In this document: positions 1 through 7,421 of the stretch, in pieces
Layout: each line of letters starts with the position of its first letter
How positions within the stretch are numbered: the stretch's first letter is position 1
Assembly (NCBI GenBank): GCA_938021455.1
Contig: CALIGP010000136.1
Coordinates: forward strand, 1 to 13,273
Length of the DNA stretch: 13,273 nucleotides
DNA from: an uncultured Lewinella sp.
Lineage (GTDB): Bacteria > Bacteroidota > Bacteroidia > Chitinophagales > Saprospiraceae
Direction: 5' to 3'
Translations under genes and position numbers: made by a program
Notes under the pieces: model-generated
Database searches by the model: none
What the model saw: only the letters and a program-made list of their open reading frames with translations
What the model was told of the DNA's origin: nothing

Positions 1-1225
1 AGCCGGGCCGCAGAACGGCTGGCCAATCCCGGCCATCATCACTTGGGCGTACGAGTACCCGATACCGCCCCTTACTGTCAATGATATTATCAATGGCCAC
101 GATTCTACCCACAAAAGTTCCGTAGCTAAGCCCCGGCCAGCCGCTGAAATTGACCGCTGGCCAACCATCAAACAGAAAGCGAACTTCCTGTACCGAGCGG
201 ACTAGTGGTAGGTTAAAAGGATCTACGAAAATCTCTACTGCCGAGACGAAATTAGCCGGTAAAAGGCTAATGATGGCCTCCCCTTCTTTGATCGTTTCGC
301 CAATTCCGGGCGTAAGAATGCGGGCAACAACACCTGCCTGTGGCGCCAGAATAAATTGAAAGCCCTGGCGAATTCGGTAGTTCGCTTCCTGGGTTTGTAG
401 CTTCGCGACGTCCCCCACACTTCCATAATAAGCCGTCAGGGCACTCTGCCGATCGCTTTGCGCCTTGGCAATCTTCCCGGCATAAGTGGGGCCCACATTC
501 TCGATGGCCAACTCGGCCTGCTCAACATCGGTCTTGGCCTGTGCCAGCTTATTCTCGATGGCGGTGAGTTTGGCTTTGGCTTCGCGTTCCTTCAGTCGTT
601 TTGCTTCCAGATCCTTGAGTGGCTTAAGGCCATCATCGTAGAGGGTTTGTGAACGGGCCAGCTGGTTTTCCGCGATCTGCACCTGGGTCTCTTGTTGGGC
701 CTGATCGGCTTCCAGGATGGCAACGTAGCCGCGGCTTTGGGTAAGTTTGTTTTCTGTTTGCCGTACTTTGAGTAGCTGCTCCTTCCTCAGGTTGGCGATC
801 TGATCGGCGAGCGCAGCGGCCTTCACCAGATAACCTTCAGCACTACTCTCCTTAGCGCCCCGGCTGGCGGCCGTACGGGCTACGATATCGGGGTCCATGT
901 AGTCGGGCTTGATCTCGCTGATCTGAGCGATGGTATCGCCCATCTGAACGGTATCGCCCTCAAAGACAAACCATTTCTCAATTCTACCGGGGATGGTGGC
1001 GTGGATCGTCTGCGGTCGGCTGGCGGGATCGAGGGCAGTAACGGTGCCCTTGGCCCGGAAGTTCTGCGTCCAGGGAAGGAAGAGGAAAATGAACCCAATG
1101 ACAGCCAGCACGAGCATCCAGCGCCGAAACATACGTTGCCCGGTGGGGAGATTAACTTGGGTAAGCGCGGAAAGATCCATGCCACTTACGTCATCCAAAA
1201 CACGTTCGGGAGATAAATTTAGCAT
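1..1225 (-). CDS. HlyD-family membrane fusion protein (periplasmic adaptor), 3' end outside window
   Basis: Periplasmic adaptor that would link an inner-membrane ABC exporter to an outer-membrane channel. 408 codons are visible and the frame is open to the left edge, so the C-terminus is missing. A short cytoplasmic N-terminus precedes one membrane helix (about residues 36-51, ending FLFLPW). The first half of a split lipoyl/barrel-sandwich domain follows (residues 58-105, with ATIPGRIEKWFVFEGDTV). A long Gln/Glu/Lys/Ala-rich coiled-coil hairpin covers about 128-275, and the second lipoyl half comes after it (APQAGVVARILTPG, GETIKEGEAI). This order is typical of HlyD proteins. The ATG at 1225 is chosen because it gives the full N-terminal segment ahead of the helix. 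The gene starts 77 nt after the ABC gene on the same strand, so the two are probably co-transcribed. The substrate cannot be told from sequence. Confidence 0.92.
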   Translation of the reverse strand, partial: MLNLSPERVLDDVSGMDLSALTQVNLPTGQRMFRRWMLVLAVIGFIFLFLPWTQNFRAKGTVTALDPASRPQTIHATIPGRIEKWFVFEGDTVQMGDTIAQISEIKPDYMDPDIVARTAASRGAKESSAEGYLVKAAALADQIANLRKEQLLKVRQTENKLTQSRGYVAILEADQAQQETQVQIAENQLARSQTLYDDGLKPLKDLEAKRLKEREAKAKLTAIENKLAQAKTDVEQAELAIENVGPTYAGKIAKAQSDRQSALTAYYGSVGDVAKLQTQEANYRIRQGFQFILAPQAGVVARILTPGIGETIKEGEAIISLLPANFVSAVEIFVDPFNLPLVRSVQEVRFLFDGWPAVNFSGWPGLSYGTFVGRIVAIDNIIDSKGRYRVLVRPSDDGRDWPAVLRPG

Positions 1226-1302
1226 TGTTCAAAAGGTTGAATTATGCGGGCGCTGTCCGCAGGTGCAATGTTTAAAAGAAAGAGCAGTGTGCTTGTTTGC
1301 CA

Positions 1303-3042
1303 TTACCTCGGTGGGTCCGAGTGGTTCCAGACTTCGGCAATCTCAGGTAGGTTGCAGAGGAATTCTGCTGTGTCGTCGTGCAAAATTTTTCCTTTTCGCA
1401 TGACCAGTACTCGGTTACAAGCCTCCGCCACTACGGGGTCATTACTAACGATGACAAATGTCCAAAGCTGCTTTTGGTCGGTTAGCTCATAGATGATTTT
1501 CATCCGGATAGAGGGTTCCAGTTGTTCCAGCAAACTACCTAGCACGAGTAGACGTGGCTTACGAACAATTGCCCGTGCCAGCAGTAGCCGTACTCGTACA
1601 GATTTAGGGACGTTCTGCCCTTCCGCCACCAGTGCGAATTCATAGCCGTCTTCCTGCTCAGATACCCAGGTGGAAAGGTTGGACAACTCTAGTGCCCATT
1701 TGATGTCCTGAAAGTTAACGTCCGGGTGGCCAAGGCAGATATTATCATTCAGGCTCCCGGGAAAGATCGTTTCGTCGGGGCTGTAATCTCCAATGTTTCG
1801 CCGCAAGCTCTCCATCTCCAGATTACCCACGGGCACTCCGTTGAAGTTGATCATTCCCTCACAGTCGAAGCGCAAGCCCGTAAGCAGTTTCACCAATGTT
1901 GACCGTCCGGAGCGGTTGTAGCCAGCGATACAAACTCGGTCGTTAGCCTTCAGGCTCAGGTTTAAATTTTGAAGCGCAGGCTTCCCGTTGGAGATGTAGT
2001 TAAAGGTGATGTCGCTAAGATCAACGGACATACCTTCACCGGTGTCAATGGTGTCGAAACGCAGATCCCCTCCCCTTTCCAGAGGCAGGTCGGTCACGGA
2101 ACTGAGTTTCTCAACGCCGGTAAGTGTATCGTAAACCACATCGAGGGTAAAAATCAGCTTCTCTGCCGAGCTCACAATCGAAAGAATAACGATCTCTGCG
2201 GCAACGAACTGTCCAATGTTAATTTGATTCTCAATAACCAACCATCCACCAAGTAAAAGGAAACTGGAAGTGATCAGGGCCTGAATGACAATCAAGCCAC
2301 CGTAGTGAAACAGCAGGACACGAAAGTGGGAAGCCCGAGCGTCCAGATAACCCGTAAGCAAGGTGTTCGTTTTACGCATCGTCAATCGCTCACCACCCGC
2401 CAGCTTAAAGGTGTTATTCGTCCGGGCGATGTCTTCCAGCCAGCCTGCTACTTTGTATTTGTACTTACTTTCCGTGAGACTCGTCTGTAAGCCCCGGGGA
2501 GCGATGGCACGAATGACTAAAAAGAGCAACAGGCACAACACGAGGCCAAACAGAGCGAAAAAGGGGTTATAAAGAGAAACCAAAATCAAGCCAAAAAGAA
2601 TCTGCATGACTGCACCACTGAGGTCCAGTAATATTTTGGGTAGCCCTTTCTGTATGGTTAGTGTGTCAAAAAAACGATTGACCAGTTCTGGTGGATAGTG
2701 CTCCTGCAGTGCTTCCACTTTGATTCGGGGCAGGCGATAGGCAAACTCTAAGGCTGCCCGTGTAAAAACCCGGCGCTGCAGCGTCTCCGCAACAACATAT
2801 TGCATCACTTTGAGTACCCCCACCAGAACCGTTGCCCCCGCTACGATCATTACCAATAGGACAAGGGAGGCATTAAGGGTGCCGCCAGCAATGATGTTGA
2901 TGATGGCCTGAACGCCCAGCGGAGCCACCAACGCCAATAAGCCGATCATCACCGCGTAGAGGTAGATATAGCTTATTTCCTTCCGGTCAGGCTTCAACAG
3001 TCTGAAGAATCGCCGTAAAGGGTGTATCTGTGAGTTCGCCAT
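1303..3042 (-). CDS. ABC exporter half-transporter with fully degenerate nucleotide-binding domain
   Basis: 579 aa, the normal length for a fused TMD-NBD exporter subunit. Hydrophobic segments lie near residues 25-50, 58-82, 142-178 and 245-300 (type I exporter fold); the NBD spans about 338-579. The NBD keeps its fold signature: an A-loop tyrosine near 349, a Gly-rich loop, FPGSLNDNI, and the helix containing LLLARAI. Every ATPase motif is altered. Walker A is GYNRSGRST (374-382), with Arg380 for Lys. The Q-loop glutamine is replaced (YSPDE, near 422). The LSGGQ position reads VPKSV (478-482). Walker B ends LVLGS (499-503), with Gly for Asp and Ser for Glu. The D-loop is EQLE, and the switch His is Asn534 (VSND). 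A homodimer should not hydrolyse ATP, so it may need an active partner or act as a regulated channel (inference). The frame has no stop or frameshift. The HlyD gene follows 77 nt downstream. Confidence 0.9.
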   Translation of the reverse strand: MANSQIHPLRRFFRLLKPDRKEISYIYLYAVMIGLLALVAPLGVQAIINIIAGGTLNASLVLLVMIVAGATVLVGVLKVMQYVVAETLQRRVFTRAALEFAYRLPRIKVEALQEHYPPELVNRFFDTLTIQKGLPKILLDLSGAVMQILFGLILVSLYNPFFALFGLVLCLLLFLVIRAIAPRGLQTSLTESKYKYKVAGWLEDIARTNNTFKLAGGERLTMRKTNTLLTGYLDARASHFRVLLFHYGGLIVIQALITSSFLLLGGWLVIENQINIGQFVAAEIVILSIVSSAEKLIFTLDVVYDTLTGVEKLSSVTDLPLERGGDLRFDTIDTGEGMSVDLSDITFNYISNGKPALQNLNLSLKANDRVCIAGYNRSGRSTLVKLLTGLRFDCEGMINFNGVPVGNLEMESLRRNIGDYSPDETIFPGSLNDNICLGHPDVNFQDIKWALELSNLSTWVSEQEDGYEFALVAEGQNVPKSVRVRLLLARAIVRKPRLLVLGSLLEQLEPSIRMKIIYELTDQKQLWTFVIVSNDPVVAEACNRVLVMRKGKILHDDTAEFLCNLPEIAEVWNHSDPPR

Positions 3043-3145
3043 AGTTTTTCATTCGCTGTTGATAGTAATACTTTTAAGATCGAATTGTTTACTCTCTTCG
3101 ACTTTTTTTTATCCTCTGCGTTGAAAAGCTGTTCCCAGGACATCT

Positions 3146-3172
3146 ATAACTCTATGCCCTAAAAAGAGTTAT
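3146..3172. repeat. Perfect 8-bp inverted repeat between the GH3 and ABC genes
   Basis: ATAACTCT (3146-3153) pairs exactly with AGAGTTAT (3165-3172) around an 11-nt spacer. On the minus strand it lies 12 nt after the GH3 stop codon and about 100 nt before the ABC start. The stem is AT-rich and no T-run follows in the direction of transcription, so it is a weak terminator candidate at best. It could equally be an operator. The rest of the 142-bp gap shows only an A-run (minus strand, 3104-3111) and no clear -7 box. Confidence 0.35.
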
Positions 3173-3184
3173 CCACTATGAAGA

Positions 3185-4672
3185 CTAAGCTAAGCTCAAC
3201 TTATCCGCAATCTTCCGGTCATTACTCAACCGGGGAACTTTGTTTTGTCCGCCAAGTTTTCCTTGGCTTTTCATGTAGTCCCGAAAAGCACCCGGTGCGG
3301 TGCTCCTAACCACCAACGGCTTAAGGATGCCCCCGGTAACCAGATCGAGGTAATAGATGTTCTGCTGGGTCATTGCTTTGTCCAGATCGGCGGCGAAAGC
3401 CGCCGGGTCCTGGGGAGGAGTCGAGAACTCCACGAGCCACTCGTGGTAGGGCAAGCCTCCTTCGGGTGGACTCACCTGAGGGGCAACGGTAAACTCCGTC
3501 ACTTCGACCCCATGTTTATCGGTCGTCTGCCGCATGGCGTCTTCGACTTCCTTGCCGATCACGTGTTCGCCGAAGGCGGAGATGAAATGTTTAATCCGGC
3601 CAGTTACTTTAAGGCGGAAGGGATTCAGGCTTACAAACTCGACCGTATCGCCGATATTGTAGCCCCAAAGGCCAGCGTTTGTATTGAGGAGAATAGCATA
3701 GTTGACACCCGTTTCCACCTGTCCCAAGCTCAGGCGGGTTGGTTGCTCGTCAAACATTTCTCCGGCGGGCACGAACTCAAAGAAGATACCGCTATCTGAA
3801 TTGAGCAAAAGCCCTTCTTCGGTTTGGCTATCCTGAAAGGCGATGAAACCTTCACTTGCGGGGTAGGTTTCTACACTGGGGATTCGCCCACCGACCAAAG
3901 CTTCGAGACTCTTCCGATAGGGCTCAAAGTTCACGCCTCCATAGACAAACATCTCCAGATTAGGGAAAAGCTCCAGGATAGTATCCTTTCCACTGCGAGC
4001 CAACAGACGCTCGTAATACATCTGTACCCAGGGCGGGATGCCGGAGATCAGGCGCATGTCTGCGTTGATGGTTTCATCCACAATTCGTTCAAGCTTGGTC
4101 TCCCAGTCTTCAATGCAGTTCGTCTCGTAGGACGGTAGCTGGTTGGTCCGTAGCCAGGCCGGCACCTGGTGGTTAACGATGCCCGATAGCCGGCCGGTCA
4201 GAATACCGTTCGTATCGCTCATTTCCGGGCTACCACTCAGGAAGATCATCTTTCCGTCGAGCCATTTACTCTTTCCCGTTTCGGAGATGTAGCTAAAAAG
4301 CGCATTGCGCGCCGTTCCGAAGTGATTCGGGATACTCTGTTTAGTGAGCGGGATGAATTTCACGCCACTGGTCGTTCCGCTCGTTTTGGCGAAATACTTG
4401 GGCTTACCCACCCAACTGATGTTGGATTCCCCATCGCGAATGCGGTCAGCGTAAGGTCGAAAAGCTTCGTAATCTACAATGGGAACTCTTACCTTGAAGT
4501 CTTCATAGGTCCGGATGCCGGCAAAGTCATGGTCACGGCCAAAGGCAGTGTCCCGTGCCGTCCGGACCAAATCGAGCATGATCTCTTCTTGAGATACCAC
4601 CGCCCGCCCGGCGGTCTTACGAACCTTGCGGCGGACGTAATGAGCATAGGGTTTCAGCAGTGTTGACTTCAT
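3185..4672 (-). CDS. GH3-family acyl-adenylate/amide-forming enzyme
   Basis: 495 aa, close to the usual length of bacterial members of the GH3 (plant auxin-responsive promoter) family in the ANL adenylating superfamily. These enzymes activate a carboxylate with ATP and usually join it to an amine; the substrates of the bacterial members are mostly unknown. The ANL motifs appear in order: the phosphate-binding loop TSGTTSG at 97-103, YPASEG at 270-275, GYNIGD at 337-342 (the conserved Asp that contacts the ribose), and the hinge GRIKHFISAFGEHVI at 358-372. The following 100 residues match the C-terminal GH3 subdomain (HEWLVEFSTPP). The protein has no signal peptide and should be cytoplasmic. 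It lies 103 nt downstream of the transglycosylase on the same strand. A possible promoter box between them suggests that it can be transcribed separately. All key motifs are intact. Confidence 0.93.
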   Translation of the reverse strand: MKSTLLKPYAHYVRRKVRKTAGRAVVSQEEIMLDLVRTARDTAFGRDHDFAGIRTYEDFKVRVPIVDYEAFRPYADRIRDGESNISWVGKPKYFAKTSGTTSGVKFIPLTKQSIPNHFGTARNALFSYISETGKSKWLDGKMIFLSGSPEMSDTNGILTGRLSGIVNHQVPAWLRTNQLPSYETNCIEDWETKLERIVDETINADMRLISGIPPWVQMYYERLLARSGKDTILELFPNLEMFVYGGVNFEPYRKSLEALVGGRIPSVETYPASEGFIAFQDSQTEEGLLLNSDSGIFFEFVPAGEMFDEQPTRLSLGQVETGVNYAILLNTNAGLWGYNIGDTVEFVSLNPFRLKVTGRIKHFISAFGEHVIGKEVEDAMRQTTDKHGVEVTEFTVAPQVSPPEGGLPYHEWLVEFSTPPQDPAAFAADLDKAMTQQNIYYLDLVTGGILKPLVVRSTAPGAFRDYMKSQGKLGGQNKVPRLSNDRKIADKLSLA

Positions 4673-4699
4673 GGATGGATTGGCATCAGATTCTGGGGG

Positions 4700-4707
4700 C
4701 GAAGGTA
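4700..4707 (-). promoter_or_regulatory. Possible Bacteroidota -7 box upstream of the GH3 gene
   Basis: On the minus strand TACCTTCG (4707 down to 4700) matches the Bacteroidota -7 consensus TAnnTTTG at all but one position. It ends 27 nt before the GH3 ATG. A convincing TTTG -33 box at the right distance is not seen; only GTTG lies upstream, with a spacer that is too short. This is a single-motif call. Confidence 0.3.
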
Positions 4708-4775
4708 ATTACTGTAGAGGCAACGATAACCCATGGCTCTTTTCTACCCTTCCACTGCACCTGCGCCAGCGCCGT

Positions 4776-5711
4776 CTACATCCCATCCGGAACCCGGATA
4801 TCGTAGCTATTACCCGTGCGAATGGGCAACGAACCGCTTACCAACCACGGATTATACAATTTCAGCATTCGGTAATTGGTTCCCTGTTCCTTCGCAAAAT
4901 CGCCAAGATTGCTAATACTCTTGGAAACCGTTACCGTCCGGTAACGATCAAGCGGAGGGTAAGATTCACTCGCCTCAATCTCATAGCCGAAGGCGGCGGG
5001 ATCTTTCAAAATGGTTTTCAACGCCACAATCCGGAACAGGTAGGCCATGGTTTCGCTGTTGATATCCAGATCAAAAACTGTTTCGGCCCGCTGCCGTTCC
5101 CGCCATTTGCGCACGTTGGGGCCGCCCATATTGTAGGCCGCCGCCACCCAGCGCCAATCGCCAAACTCCCGATGGTATTCCTTTAGATATTGGCAGGCAG
5201 CCCGGGTGGCTTTTTCCAGATGAAAGCGTTCATCTACTTCCTGATTAATTTCCAAGCCAAAGTGCTTTCCTGTAGGCGTCATAAATTGCCAAACCCCCTT
5301 AGCCCCCGCTACACTAGTAGCTTCCGACAAACCACTTTCTGCTACCGCCAGATACTTCAGATCGTCGGGCACTCCTTCTTCTGCTAAAATAGCCTCGATG
5401 ATCGGAAAGTAGCGAGCACGTCTCTTCAGCAATAAAATGGTGTTGCGGTGAAAGTAGGCGTTGCGCAACAACTCCTGATCAAGCCGTTCTCTAACGTCAA
5501 AATTGTCCATCGGCAGTTCCTCCCCGGCAAAAGAAAAGGGACCACTTAGGTTAACAGAGCGAACACGCTGCGGCAATTGTACCAAGTCTTCACTTACCGA
5601 GCTCGGTTCCGAAGATTCATCCGCAGGTGATGCTTTATCAGAACTTAGTAGAAAGAGCCAGGCGGTCAGGAATACGACACCAATACCAAGGCCGGTTAGA
5701 AGATGCTTCAT
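4776..5711 (-). CDS. Lytic transglycosylase with SLT domain and C-terminal LysM-like domain (MltD-like)
   Basis: Cleaves the MurNAc-GlcNAc bond of peptidoglycan with formation of 1,6-anhydro ends, acting in the periplasm. 311 aa. An N-terminal hydrophobic stretch (residues 4-23) is a signal peptide or anchor, followed by a Ser/Glu-rich linker. The transglycosylase domain spans about 85-245 and has the family motifs: the catalytic glutamate in AVAESGLS (Glu125), GAKGVWQFM (136-144) and AAYNMG (191-196). The last 55 residues (YRTVTVSKSISNLGDFAKEQ, then a segment ending in IRVP) resemble one LysM peptidoglycan-binding module. That is shorter than E. coli MltD, which has two. The gene is divergent from the ECF sigma factor gene, with 161 bp between the starts. 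It may lead an operon with the GH3 gene, though their functions have no obvious link. Confidence 0.93.
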   Translation of the reverse strand: MKHLLTGLGIGVVFLTAWLFLLSSDKASPADESSEPSSVSEDLVQLPQRVRSVNLSGPFSFAGEELPMDNFDVRERLDQELLRNAYFHRNTILLLKRRARYFPIIEAILAEEGVPDDLKYLAVAESGLSEATSVAGAKGVWQFMTPTGKHFGLEINQEVDERFHLEKATRAACQYLKEYHREFGDWRWVAAAYNMGGPNVRKWRERQRAETVFDLDINSETMAYLFRIVALKTILKDPAAFGYEIEASESYPPLDRYRTVTVSKSISNLGDFAKEQGTNYRMLKLYNPWLVSGSLPIRTGNSYDIRVPDGM

Positions 5712-5794
5712 TGGGATGAGGGATTTATTTCTGCAAGATAAACTGTTTCCGGATATGGGAAATTTCTTTTCTCAGGACTTCTCCTCTTATTCAT

Positions 5795-5802
5795 TAGATT
5801 TG
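5795..5802 (+). promoter_or_regulatory. Bacteroidota-type -7 box for the sigma/anti-sigma operon
   Basis: TAGATTTG is an exact match to the Bacteroidota sigma-A -7 consensus TAnnTTTG. It lies 70 nt upstream of the sigma-factor ATG, in the divergent spacer 5712-5872. The -33 TTTG is not clear; only a T-rich tract (5763-5770) lies upstream. The box overlaps the palindrome TTTGCAAA (5799-5806). A poorer minus-strand candidate for the transglycosylase (TATCTTGC, near 5740) is not annotated. Confidence 0.45.
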
Positions 5803-5872
5803 CAAAGATTATTAGCCCTGGACCACAGCAAAATTATTAGCGTTTTCTTAGATTTATATTCTTCTTCACACC

Positions 5873-6475
5873 ATGGCTACTAAGCGTAAATCAGATGAAC
5901 GTCAGGATATCGTCCTCCGGCTCTTAAGGCAGCGGGATGAGGAAGGTATGCGACAGCTTTTCCATCATTATTCCGGAGCACTGTTGGCCATTATTCAGCC
6001 AATAATCAACCAAAAAGAAACATCTGAAGAAGTATTACATGACACCCTTTTAAAGGTGTGGACCAATATAGATTCCTACGATGAAGGTAAAAGTCGGTTT
6101 TTCACCTGGATGGCCAGAATCGCCCGTAATGCCGCTATTGATAAGATACGCTCTAAGGCCTTTCGAAAGAATAACAAAACCGATGGTATTGATGATGTCG
6201 TAAGTAGGCGGGAGGAACTGAGTCAAACGCCCTCAACGGATCATATCGGAGTAGCAAAGTTATTGGACCAACTCGATGAACAACATCGGGCCATTATCCT
6301 GTTGCTATATCTTAATGATTACACCCAATCGGAGGCTGCCAAAGAACTGGACATCCCCCTGGGCACGGTTAAAACCAGAGCGCGCCGTGCCATCCAGCAA
6401 CTACGTAAACACCTTGGTGGCGAAACGACCTGGTTGCTTTTATTTACCTTACTTTCCAACCACCCTCATACCTAA
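5873..6475 (+). CDS. ECF-type RNA polymerase sigma factor (SigK-like, paired with RskA)
   Basis: 200 aa. Group 4 (extracytoplasmic function) sigma factor that directs RNA polymerase to a dedicated promoter set. Region 2 covers about residues 25-97, with the core-binding helices (EEVLHDTLLKVWTNIDSYD) and RFFTWMARIARNAAID. Region 4 covers about 127-180, with the helix-turn-helix TQSEAAKELDIPLGTVKTRA. Regions 3.0 and 3.1 are absent, as expected for the class; a charged linker (98-125) joins the two domains. A hydrophobic tail (WLLLFTLL) ends the protein. The next gene, 6 nt downstream, is an RskA-type anti-sigma factor, so activity is probably held in check at the membrane and released by a signal. 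An exact -7 box lies upstream; no autoregulatory promoter can be identified from this window alone. Confidence 0.95.
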   Translation: MATKRKSDERQDIVLRLLRQRDEEGMRQLFHHYSGALLAIIQPIINQKETSEEVLHDTLLKVWTNIDSYDEGKSRFFTWMARIARNAAIDKIRSKAFRKNNKTDGIDDVVSRREELSQTPSTDHIGVAKLLDQLDEQHRAIILLLYLNDYTQSEAAKELDIPLGTVKTRARRAIQQLRKHLGGETTWLLLFTLLSNHPHT

Positions 6476-6481
6476 GCAAGC

Positions 6482-7291
6482 GTGGATATTAAGCAATACA
6501 TAACCTCCGGCATATTAGAACTTTACGTTCTCGGCCGTCTCACCCCCGAAGAAACGCGGGAGGTGGAGGCTAATGCAGCTGACTATCCTGAGATCAGGGA
6601 TGAGATTGAACAGATTGAGCTGGCGCTGGAAGACTTGGCTATGACAATGGCCCCAGAGGTCCCCCCTGAAGTTCTTGATCGGCTACTGGACGGCCTACCT
6701 GCTGCCTCCTCTACCGGGCAGGCAGCACCTGCTCCTTCAGGCAGTGCCACCGGAACATCATCAGGCGGTGGCCTTTCCGGAATTCTCCCCTGGCTATTGG
6801 CTTTAGCTGGTTTATTGGGAGTGCTTTATTTCTATTTTTCTCATTCCACCGTAACGGCCGAGAAGGAAAAATTAGAAGAACAGATTCAAATTCTAGAGCG
6901 GGAATGCGAAGAAACAGAGAATGTTCTCCTTGCTTCCGAGCAACGACTACGGGACCTCACTAACCCCGCCACCCAAAACATCATATTGGCTGGCACAGAA
7001 AACCATCCAGACAACGGGGCCATCGTTTTCTACAACATGGCCACGAATAAGGCCTTGTTTTCGCCCAGTAATCTGCCACCTCCGCCAGCGGGTAAGCAAT
7101 ACCAACTCTGGGCCATCGATGCAGATGGGCCAAAGAGCCTCGGCGTTCTGGCACTGGACATGAGTGCCGAAGACATCATCGAAGTTGACTTTCTCCCCGG
7201 CGTTGCTGCTTTTGCCATTACGCTTGAAGATGAAGGTGGTAAGCCTGCCCCTGACCTGACTCAACTGCGGGTGATTGGTAATGTGGGGTAA
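6482..7291 (+). CDS. RskA-type transmembrane anti-sigma factor (GTG start)
   Basis: 269 aa. Single-pass membrane protein that would sequester the sigma factor encoded 6 nt upstream. The N-terminus (MDIKQYITSGILELYVLGRL) is the anti-sigma zinc-finger-like/RskA domain common in Bacteroidota. A Ser/Gly/Ala/Pro linker (73-99) leads to one membrane helix (101-119, ending LYFYF). An extracytoplasmic coiled coil follows (124-160, rich in Glu/Lys/Leu), then the RskA C-terminal beta domain with the recognisable PPPPAGKQYQLWAIDADGP (199-217). The GTG at 6482 is chosen because it begins this conserved N-terminus directly and no upstream in-frame ATG fits. No Shine-Dalgarno sequence is present; the close spacing suggests translational coupling. 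The histidines and cysteines of a canonical ZAS zinc site are not visible in the first 60 residues, which is common in this subfamily. Confidence 0.92.
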   Translation: MDIKQYITSGILELYVLGRLTPEETREVEANAADYPEIRDEIEQIELALEDLAMTMAPEVPPEVLDRLLDGLPAASSTGQAAPAPSGSATGTSSGGGLSGILPWLLALAGLLGVLYFYFSHSTVTAEKEKLEEQIQILERECEETENVLLASEQRLRDLTNPATQNIILAGTENHPDNGAIVFYNMATNKALFSPSNLPPPPAGKQYQLWAIDADGPKSLGVLALDMSAEDIIEVDFLPGVAAFAITLEDEGGKPAPDLTQLRVIGNVG

Positions 7292-7320
7292 GGTAGTCTG
7301 GTAGTTCGGTGGTCTGGTAG
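7292..7320 (+). repeat. Short direct repeat after the anti-sigma gene
   Basis: GGTAGTCTGGTAG (7292-7304) and GGTGGTCTGGTAG (7308-7320) are 12/13 identical with a 16-nt period, starting one base after the anti-sigma stop codon. The remaining 100 bp up to the convergent DUF2452 gene contain a weak outer inverted pair, GTAGGC (from 7317) and GCCTAC (from 7381), but no clear terminator. Confidence 0.4.
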
Positions 7321-7421
7321 GCTCCGCACGTTGGAGGCGTTGGAGACGTAAATATAAATCTTACACCTTGCCGTCTGAGTCGCCTACAAAATACGGTAGC
7401 CTGCAAGACCACAAAACTATC

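Noticed and set aside
993..1403. 136-codon plus-strand ORF across the HlyD/ABC junction
   Set aside because: It is antisense to the HlyD N-terminus and the ABC C-terminus, both clearly coding, and its composition is not protein-like.
1303..3042. Calling the ABC gene a pseudogene
   Set aside because: Despite the loss of ATPase motifs, there is no frameshift or stop, the length is normal, and the transmembrane half and NBD scaffold are kept.
3245..3799. 184-codon plus-strand ORF opposite the GH3 gene
   Set aside because: The minus-strand GH3 frame carries all the family motifs across this stretch; the plus-strand translation shows no domain.
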